DNA of 64,000 nt from Prochlorococcus marinus XMU1406. Lineage in GTDB: Bacteria; Cyanobacteriota; Cyanobacteriia; PCC-6307; Cyanobiaceae. Below, one piece after another: positions 57,721-64,000 of this stretch. Within the stretch, counting starts at the first letter, position 1. The number at the start of each line of letters is the position of its first letter. The notes under the pieces were generated by a model that made no database searches, was not told the origin of the DNA, and saw nothing but the letters and a program-made list of their open reading frames with translations. The stretch is from the NCBI RefSeq assembly GCF_017696055.1, contig NZ_JAAORG010000001.1, forward strand, positions 124,001 through 188,000, written 5' to 3'. The translations under genes and the position numbers were made by a program.

Positions 57721-58826
57721 TTTATTAAATCTAAAACCTTGTAATTGTCCCAGAAAAAAATCATTTGTTCTTTAGTTCCAATACTAACCCTTATTGACTT
57801 ATCAATATCTTTTTTATTTTCCATACTTCTGATAAGAATTCCTTTTTCTCTCATTTGTTGTATTAAAATTTTAGGATCTTTTTTTGGCCAAATTAAGAAA
57901 TAATTACCACCACTAAAGTGAGTTCTGATTTTTGTTGATTTAAATTTATTTAAAATCCATTCCCTTGCTTTTTTTACTTCTAAAACATAATTATCAATAT
58001 ATGATTTGTCTTTAAGTGCTGCTAATGCTGCCGTTATAGCAAAGCTATTTACATCATATGGTCCCGTAACTTTATTAATGTAATTAATTAAATTTTTATT
58101 GCCAAAAGTAAAACCTATTCTTAAACCAGCTAAACCAGCTGTTTTTGAGAGGGATTGGATTATAAGTATATTGTTATTCTTTTCAAAATCTATCGATTCA
58201 AGAAGACTATCTCCATTAAATTTTTCATATAGTTCATCAACAATTATCAATGAATCGTTTTTGATATTTGCTAAGTTAATTATCTCTTGAGCACTTAAAA
58301 CTGTTCCTGTTGGATTATTTGGATTACAAATAAATATTAACTTTGGACTATACTTTATGATTTTTTCATTAAATTCTTCGATGGGGAATAGAAAATTTTC
58401 TCCAATGTAAGAACAAGTTATTTTCTTCATTCCTCGCATTTCTGAACAAGGAGAATAGTAACCAAAAGTTGGATTCGTCGTTAGAAATATTTGATCTTTT
58501 TCTCCAAAGCAATTGAAAATTGCATTTATTGCTGCGTCTGCTCCATTGAAAATTCCTATTTCATCATTATCAAATTTTCTTGAATCAAGATATTTATCAC
58601 ATAAAAATTTTTTTAATAAATTATATTCTGGATAAATTGAAATCTCATCCAATTTTATCCCTTGTAATGCCTCGAAAACAATAGGACTTGGACCTAGAGT
58701 ATTTTCATTAAAGTCTAAGCGGAGTAAATTTCTTCTATTTTCTAAAGGTGCAGAGTAAGACTGCATATTTATTATTTCTTCTCTTGGTTTTGGGAAAAGA
58801 TTATTTAATTGATCAAAATCATTCAT
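57717..58826 (-). CDS. Aminotransferase, histidinol-phosphate type
   Basis: Class I/II PLP aminotransferase, 369 residues. Seen: LRLDFNENTLGPSP (near 32-46), IFICNPNNPTGTVLS, VDELYEKF, and QSLSKTAGLAGLRIGF with the PLP Lys (about 231). Resembles HisC but with a lengthened N-terminus, so it could be another aminotransferase of that group. Its 3' neighbour and the strand are convergent; its start overlaps argS end by one base. Confidence 0.83.
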   Translation of the reverse strand: MNDFDQLNNLFPKPREEIINMQSYSAPLENRRNLLRLDFNENTLGPSPIVFEALQGIKLDEISIYPEYNLLKKFLCDKYLDSRKFDNDEIGIFNGADAAINAIFNCFGEKDQIFLTTNPTFGYYSPCSEMRGMKKITCSYIGENFLFPIEEFNEKIIKYSPKLIFICNPNNPTGTVLSAQEIINLANIKNDSLIIVDELYEKFNGDSLLESIDFEKNNNILIIQSLSKTAGLAGLRIGFTFGNKNLINYINKVTGPYDVNSFAITAALAALKDKSYIDNYVLEVKKAREWILNKFKSTKIRTHFSGGNYFLIWPKKDPKILIQQMREKGILIRSMENKKDIDKSIRVSIGTKEQMIFFWDNYKVLDLIN

Positions 58827-60640
58827 TACATTCTTTCTAAAGTTTCAATTCCTAGAAGCTCTAAGCTTAATTTTAGTGTTTTTGCAGTTAGATCACATAA
58901 ATTAAGTCTAGAAATTTTTATATATTTTTCTTCTTTGAGTATTGGAACTTGATCATAGAATCTATTAAAAGTTTGACATAGCTCAAACAGATAATTGCAT
59001 AATCTATTTGGCATTAAGTCTTTTTCAATAGATATTATGACTTCATCGAATTTAAGTAATTTTCTTATAAGTTTCCACTCAGATTTATGTTCATAATTTA
59101 TATATTGAAAATCTTTAGAGTCATAAGCAAAATCATTTTTTCTTTTAATTCCTGCAATTCTTACAAGTGTATATAACAAATAAGGCGCCGTATTACCATT
59201 CAGGGAAAGCATTTTATCAAAACTAAATTGATAATTAGTAATCCTATTTTGGCTTAAATCTGCATATTTAACAGCTCCTAATCCAATGATTCTTGAAGTA
59301 TTTTCAATAAAATCTTCTGTCTCATAACGATTTTCATCTTCTAATCTTTTCAATAAATCTTCTTTTGCTCTTCTAACGGCTTCTTTTAATAAATCTTTTA
59401 AACGTATTGTTTTACCTTCCCTTGTCTTTAGTTTTTTGCCATCAATTCCTTGAACTAATCCAAAAGGAACATGGTCTACTTGACAATTGTCTGGGATCCA
59501 TTTTGCTTTTTTTGCAACTTGAAAAACTCCAGCAAAATGATTTGCTTGTCCATGATCAGTTACATAAATAATTCTTGAAGCATCATCCCCATTAGGAGGT
59601 TTATTGAATCTATATCTTATAGCAGCAAGATCTGTGGTGGCATAGTTAAAACCCCCATCTTTTTTTTGAATAATTAGCGGTAAAGGTTTGCCTTCTTTAT
59701 TAGTCATCCCATCTAAAAATACACATTTTGCTCCTTGATCTTCTACTAATATTTTTTTTAAATTTAAATCGTCAATAACTGATTTTAAGAAGGGATTATA
59801 AAAAGATTCACCTCTTTCTTCTATTTTTATTTTTAAATTTTTATATATTTCATCAAATTCTTTTCTAGATTGATCACATAATAATTTCCAAGCTTTAATC
59901 GATTTAATATCTCCACTTTGTAACTTTACTACTTCCTCTCTAGATCTTTTTTGGAATTCTGATTCATTATCAAATCTTTTTTTTGATTCTTTATAAAATT
60001 CAACTAAATCACTTATCTTGATTTTCCCTATCTCTTCTAAATCATTTGAATATAAATCTTTGAGCTGATTAATAAGCATTCCAAATTGCGTTCCCCAATC
60101 GCCAACATGATTTAGTCTTAATACTTGATAACCTCTTAACTCGAAAATTCTGGATATTGAATCGCCTATTATTGTTGATCTTAAATGTCCTACATGCATT
60201 TCTTTAGCAATATTAGGACTAGAAAAATCTACAATGACTTTATTTGATAAGCCACTATTTAAATCTTTTTTAATTTGAGGTATTCCAGCCCTTTGGGATT
60301 GAATATTTGATTTAATTTCATTTATGAGAACTTCATCTTTTAATTTTATATTTATAAATCCAGGTCCAGCTATTTCTAGACTCTTACATAATTTTGATAT
60401 GCTTTTATTTTTATTTAAAAGGTTAATTAAATCATTAGAAATCTCTCTTGGATTCTTTTTATATATTTTAGATAAACTTAAACAAACATTACATTGATAA
60501 TCACCAAATTCCTCTTTTGACGATTGTGTAATTAAATTTTTTCTAAGGATTTCGAACTCTCTTTCTTTATCATTTTTTTTAAGACTATCTAAAAGAGATT
60601 GTTCAAAGTTATTTGTTAATTCTTTAAAAATGATTAGCAT
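58826..60640 (-). CDS. argS: Arginyl-tRNA synthetase
   Basis: Class I synthetase, 604 residues. Seen: HIGH-type motif in [17 protein letters not shown] (about 134-150), [16 protein letters not shown], and the DALR-type anticodon-binding end with [20 protein letters not shown]. The KMSK motif is degenerate, as usual for ArgRS. The N-terminal ArgRS-specific domain is present. Confidence 0.96.
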   Translation of the reverse strand: MLIIFKELTNNFEQSLLDSLKKNDKEREFEILRKNLITQSSKEEFGDYQCNVCLSLSKIYKKNPREISNDLINLLNKNKSISKLCKSLEIAGPGFINIKLKDEVLINEIKSNIQSQRAGIPQIKKDLNSGLSNKVIVDFSSPNIAKEMHVGHLRSTIIGDSISRIFELRGYQVLRLNHVGDWGTQFGMLINQLKDLYSNDLEEIGKIKISDLVEFYKESKKRFDNESEFQKRSREEVVKLQSGDIKSIKAWKLLCDQSRKEFDEIYKNLKIKIEERGESFYNPFLKSVIDDLNLKKILVEDQGAKCVFLDGMTNKEGKPLPLIIQKKDGGFNYATTDLAAIRYRFNKPPNGDDASRIIYVTDHGQANHFAGVFQVAKKAKWIPDNCQVDHVPFGLVQGIDGKKLKTREGKTIRLKDLLKEAVRRAKEDLLKRLEDENRYETEDFIENTSRIIGLGAVKYADLSQNRITNYQFSFDKMLSLNGNTAPYLLYTLVRIAGIKRKNDFAYDSKDFQYINYEHKSEWKLIRKLLKFDEVIISIEKDLMPNRLCNYLFELCQTFNRFYDQVPILKEEKYIKISRLNLCDLTAKTLKLSLELLGIETLERM

Positions 60641-60667
60641 TATTTATTCAATTATTTTTCTATATGA

Positions 60668-61564
60668 TTAATTAATATAACGCATACTTAAATCAATCCA
60701 ATCACTTTTGGTAATTGAAGAACTTGTTGAAATCAAATCAATACCTTTTATTAGATATTTACTAATTTCTTCAGGGTTAATTCCAGAAATTTCTATTATC
60801 AAATTTTTATTGACTTCTTTTTTTAAGCTATTAATTGATAAATCTCTTAATTCTTGAACGTTTTTTTTGATTGTTTCAGGACTAAGTTCATCTAATAAGA
60901 CACTATCTGCTCCCGCTAATACTGCTTCTTTTGCCTGTTCGATATTCTCAGCTTCAATAATGATATGAGTTGTAAAAGGCGAATTTAGGCGAATTTTTTG
61001 TACTGCATTCTTAAGATTATCTGTCCATGCAATATGATTTTCTTTTATCATAGCCGCATCGTATAATCCCATTCTATGATTCACTCCACCTCCGCATTTG
61101 AATGCATATTTTTCAAATATTCTTAAGCCAGGAGTCGTTTTTCTAGTATCTGCTAATTTTATATTTGTGCCTTCTAACTTATCTACAAGATTCTTTGTAT
61201 GTGTTGATATTCCAGATAAATGCATTGCTATATTTAAGCTGATCCTTTCACTAGCGAGTAAACTTTTTGAAGGTCCATATATTTCTAAGAGTTTTTGATC
61301 TTTAATAAATTTATCTCCATCCGAGATATTAAATTTTGGACTGATTTTTAAATCAATTTTTTTAAAAATTTCTTTTATAATATCAACCCCACAAAATATA
61401 CCCTCCTCTTTTGCAATCCAATATGCATTGCCATTCTCTTCTGTAATAGAGGAACTTGTTAGATCTCCCCTACCTATATCTTCATCGATCCAATTTTCAA
61501 TGATCTTACTTATTTTTGGAGTATTCAGATCCACTAAACTAAAAAATAATTGATAAAAATTCAA
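60668..61564 (-). CDS. nadC: Nicotinate-nucleotide pyrophosphorylase
   Basis: Converts quinolinate and PRPP to nicotinate mononucleotide for NAD synthesis. Seen: DIGRGDLTSSSI (about 29-40), ERISLNIAMHLSGIST, DTRKTTPGLR (about 139-148), GGGVNHRMGLYDAAMIKENH and IIEAEN. Length 298. Located 28 nt upstream of argS on the same strand. Confidence 0.96.
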   Translation of the reverse strand: MNFYQLFFSLVDLNTPKISKIIENWIDEDIGRGDLTSSSITEENGNAYWIAKEEGIFCGVDIIKEIFKKIDLKISPKFNISDGDKFIKDQKLLEIYGPSKSLLASERISLNIAMHLSGISTHTKNLVDKLEGTNIKLADTRKTTPGLRIFEKYAFKCGGGVNHRMGLYDAAMIKENHIAWTDNLKNAVQKIRLNSPFTTHIIIEAENIEQAKEAVLAGADSVLLDELSPETIKKNVQELRDLSINSLKKEVNKNLIIEISGINPEEISKYLIKGIDLISTSSSITKSDWIDLSMRYIN

Positions 61565-61612
61565 CTGAAGTTAGAGAATTAACTATAAATCACTATGTAA
61601 TTTAACTCAAAT

Positions 61613-62995
61613 TTATTTACCAATACAAAACTTAGAAAAAATATTATCTAGCAGCTCCTCTGTTAATTCTTGACCAGTTATTTTAGATAAGTTTTGAATA
61701 CCATCTCTAAGTTCTATTGATAATAAATCAAATGGCAATCTATTTTTAACTATTGTATCAGTATCATTTAAATTAGATAGGCAAGCAGACAAATTCGTTA
61801 GATGTCTTTCGTTTAAAAATATATTGATATTTTCTAATTGTTTTAATCCACATTTTTTTTTGATTGTGTTGATTAATAATCTTTCACCATCGTTATTCTT
61901 AATGCTCATAAGAATTGTGTTTTTCAACTCATTTGAATTAATATTTTTAGATTCAATTAAATCTTTTTTATTACCCAAAATAGTAATTAATTTTTCTTTG
62001 GGTATTTTTTTTATTATTTTTTTGTCTTCTTCATTAAATCCTTCTTCAAGACTATAAATATAAATTATAAAATCTGACTCTTTAATTTTCCCAAAACTTT
62101 TTTTAATTCCAATACTTTCAATTTGTTCATGAGTTTCTCTTATGCCAGCAGTATCAATTATTTTCATTGGAATGTCATTAATAGTTAAATTAACTTCAAT
62201 AACATCTCGTGTCGTTCCAGGAATATTAGTTACAATTGCTTTCTCTTTTTTTGCTAGCAAATTTAGCAAAGAACTTTTACCAACATTTGTTTTACCTATA
62301 AGCGCAATGGATATACCATTATGAATATATGAATTTCTTTGTGAATTTTCTATAAGTAACTCTATTTTTTCTTTCACTTTTTTAATGTTTTTTAGAAATT
62401 TGGTATAATCAAAATCTGTAAAGTTTTCTTCAAAATCAACTCTCGCTTCTATTTCGCAAAGTTGATTTATAAGGTCATTTTTAATATCATTAATTTTTTT
62501 CTTTATTTTCCCTTGAACTCCACTAAAAGCTAACTCTGCTGATCTGGTATTGCTTGCATTAATTAATTGATTAATCGATTCGGCTTGAGTAAGGTCTATT
62601 TTCCCATTAAGAAAAGCTCTTTGACTAAATTCTCCTGGGTTTGCAAGTCTAACTCTAGAATTACTAGATAATAATCTCTTTAGAACTTTATTTACTAGGA
62701 TAATTCCTCCATGGCAATGAAGTTCAACAACATCCTCTCCTGTGAAGCTATTTGGTGATTTCATCACTAATATTAAAACTTCATCTATAAATTTATTTTG
62801 TTTATTTTCCTTAATAAAACCATGAAAAACTCTATGTGATTCCCATGCATATTTAGATTTAGTTTGAACAATCTTTTTGCAAGAATTTATTGAGTCTTTC
62901 CCTGATACTCTTATTATCGCAACTCCTCCTTTTCCTATACTTATAGCTGAAGCAATTGCCGCTATCGTATCTTCTGTAGTAACTATCGAATCCAT
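61613..62995 (-). CDS. mnmE: tRNA uridine-5-carboxymethylaminomethyl GTPase MnmE
   Basis: GTPase that with MnmG modifies wobble uridine of tRNA. Seen: N-terminal [24 protein letters not shown] domain with [14 protein letters not shown] (about 231-244), [16 protein letters not shown], and NKKD, then the C-terminal FCIGK (Cys of the CxGK family end). Length 460. Divergent from the DUF2062 gene. Confidence 0.97.
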   Translation of the reverse strand: MDSIVTTEDTIAAIASAISIGKGGVAIIRVSGKDSINSCKKIVQTKSKYAWESHRVFHGFIKENKQNKFIDEVLILVMKSPNSFTGEDVVELHCHGGIILVNKVLKRLLSSNSRVRLANPGEFSQRAFLNGKIDLTQAESINQLINASNTRSAELAFSGVQGKIKKKINDIKNDLINQLCEIEARVDFEENFTDFDYTKFLKNIKKVKEKIELLIENSQRNSYIHNGISIALIGKTNVGKSSLLNLLAKKEKAIVTNIPGTTRDVIEVNLTINDIPMKIIDTAGIRETHEQIESIGIKKSFGKIKESDFIIYIYSLEEGFNEEDKKIIKKIPKEKLITILGNKKDLIESKNINSNELKNTILMSIKNNDGERLLINTIKKKCGLKQLENINIFLNERHLTNLSACLSNLNDTDTIVKNRLPFDLLSIELRDGIQNLSKITGQELTEELLDNIFSKFCIGK

Positions 62996-63061
62996 CTCTC
63001 GCTTTGTTATGGATAATTAAGTAAGATTATCAAGAATTTAATTTTGAAATTTTCTTTCTGA

Positions 63062-63505
63062 ATGAGATTTAAAAGAGCTATTACCTATAAGAAAATTCTA
63101 TCATTATTTAGGAATCAAAATGGAAGTCCTTTATTTAATGCTAAAGGTTTAGCTATAGGGGTATTTAGTGGCTGCTTTCCTTTTTTTGGGTTTCAGACTT
63201 TAATAGGGATATTTTTTGCAAAAATAGCTAAGGGAAATATTGTTCTAGCTGCAATTGGTACCTGGATTAGCAACCCTTTTACTTATATTCCACTTTATTA
63301 TTTTAACTATAAAGTTGGTTCGATTTTTTTAAATAATTCTTCTAATACAATTCTTGAAAAAAATTTAGTTATTGATGACTTATGGAAACAAGGTAAAATT
63401 TTTTCCCTAAAATTACTTTTAGGTTCATCTTGTGTAGGTATTTTATTAGCTTTGATTTGCGGCAGTATTGTTTTCTTTATCTACAAGATAAAAAGTAAAA
63501 GATAG
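63062..63505 (+). CDS. DUF2062 membrane protein
   Basis: 147 residues, two or three membrane segments. Seen: LAIGVFSGCFPFFGFQTLIGI and GTWISNPFTYIPLYYFNYKVG, typical of DUF2062. Function unknown. The start is the ATG at 63062; it lies between mnmE and relA/spoT-type gene. Confidence 0.85.
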   Translation: MRFKRAITYKKILSLFRNQNGSPLFNAKGLAIGVFSGCFPFFGFQTLIGIFFAKIAKGNIVLAAIGTWISNPFTYIPLYYFNYKVGSIFLNNSSNTILEKNLVIDDLWKQGKIFSLKLLLGSSCVGILLALICGSIVFFIYKIKSKR

Positions 63506-63523
63506 ATTGATCTGGTTTTGAAA

Positions 63524-64000
63524 TTAACTTTGTTCAACTCTGGCTATATCTAAAACATCTGCCATTGATTTAATTTGGTCAATTGTTTTATGAAGTTGAT
63601 TATAACTTTCTAGACCTACGCAGAGATTGATAATAGCTGGTTTGCCATAAGCAGTTTTAACATTGGCATCGCTAACATTTATACCTTTATCAGATAACCG
63701 CATAAGAATATCTTTAAGGACTCCAACTCTATCAATTACTTCTATGCGGAGCTGAATTGGGAACTTATTATCGCCAGTTTTATTATCTTGATTCCAACAA
63801 ACAGGTAATCTTCTCTCGAATGGAATTGGCATGACATTTTCACAATCTGCCCTATGTATGGTTATACCGTGGTTGCCGAGCGAGACAGTTCCGACAATAT
63901 CCTCGCCTGGAAGTGGGGTGCAGCATTTACCTATTCTGTAATCAAGACCTTCTATCCCGGAAATTGGTGATTTAGTCGTTGTATAAGTTTTATTGGTGGA
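63524..64000 (-). CDS. spoT: RelA/SpoT family (p)ppGpp synthetase/hydrolase, C-terminal end
   Basis: The gene enters from the right edge; 158 residues of its C-terminus are visible, in one frame to position 64000. Seen: the TGS-to-ACT linker region KCCTPLPGEDIVGTVSLG and GITIHRADCENVM, then the ACT domain with LRIEVIDRVGVLKDILMRLSDKGINVSDANV (in two conserved parts). An internal ATG at 63832 is not the real start. The catalytic domains are off the window, so synthetase versus hydrolase activity is not visible. Confidence 0.92.
   Translation of the reverse strand, partial: STNKTYTTTKSPISGIEGLDYRIGKCCTPLPGEDIVGTVSLGNHGITIHRADCENVMPIPFERRLPVCWNQDNKTGDNKFPIQLRIEVIDRVGVLKDILMRLSDKGINVSDANVKTAYGKPAIINLCVGLESYNQLHKTIDQIKSMADVLDIARVEQS

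Noticed and set aside
63524-63832. Stand-alone 102-residue ACT protein
   Set aside because: The frame is open to the window edge with RelA/SpoT motifs upstream of the internal ATG.

Overview
The window is a piece of a small, AT-rich cyanobacterial chromosome. Photosynthesis genes (ycf3, ycf34, chlM, crtB, crtP, the zeta-carotene isomerase family), NDH-1 genes (ndhM, F, D, E, G, I, A, H), rpaA, rpaB, the RbcR-type LysR regulator and phylloquinone genes sit in a compact order with tiny gaps. Low GC, very short spacers, TTG/GTG starts and several near word-for-word protein matches to what I recall of high-light Prochlorococcus marinus point to a high-light Prochlorococcus; the strain is not decided here.

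Layout. 1-1,685: end of cysK, a UPF0367 protein and an orphan ABC ATPase. 1,735-5,510: tRNA-Asn followed by the only clear accessory region: a roughly 1 kb mini-element between an 11-bp copy of the tRNA 3' end and the tRNA itself, then phased repeats, a TPR-sulfotransferase, a decayed AlpA-type regulator and a hypothetical protein. 5,913-18,367: rpaA, holB-tmk, a copper-type P-ATPase, ycf3, radA, then rpaB-plsX-fabH-fabD-plsC (regulator plus fatty acid/phospholipid genes), tsaB and ycf34. 18,382-29,023: cca-like enzyme, RNA-binding protein, crtB/crtP, ndhM, rbcR, Z-ISO family, ndhF, ndhD. 29,148-33,140: scpA, nucleotidyltransferase, metF, a PedR-like regulator, CYTH protein. 33,141-38,048: nadK, ndhE-G-I-A, gltA. 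38,173-46,558: DUF3352-like protein, rhodanese, trpB, SUI1, cysC, purE, chlM, Rre1/Ycf29 regulator, cysteine desulfurase, rsmH. 46,597-52,842: ndhH and menI, menE, menC, menA, menF. 52,826-64,000: gshB-grxC, prfB with a programmed frameshift, a run of small genes (DUF3285, ybeY, dgkA, trpG), a lactamase-fold protein, an aminotransferase, argS, nadC, mnmE, a DUF2062 protein and the end of a RelA/SpoT gene.

How they work together. Most of the window is core housekeeping tied to photosynthesis: the NDH-1 subunits support cyclic electron flow and respiration; Men enzymes make the phylloquinone used by photosystem I, which Ycf3 helps assemble; CrtB, CrtP and the Z-ISO family protein act in sequence on carotenoids; RpaA, RpaB, Rre1, RbcR and PedR are five regulators that in other cyanobacteria answer to clock, light, redox or carbon signals. 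The most novel part is the tRNA-Asn region, which looks like a non-autonomous integrating element without its own recombinase, with tandem short repeats just inside both ends and one small protein whose C-terminal tail has the residue spacing of the Calvin-cycle regulator CP12.
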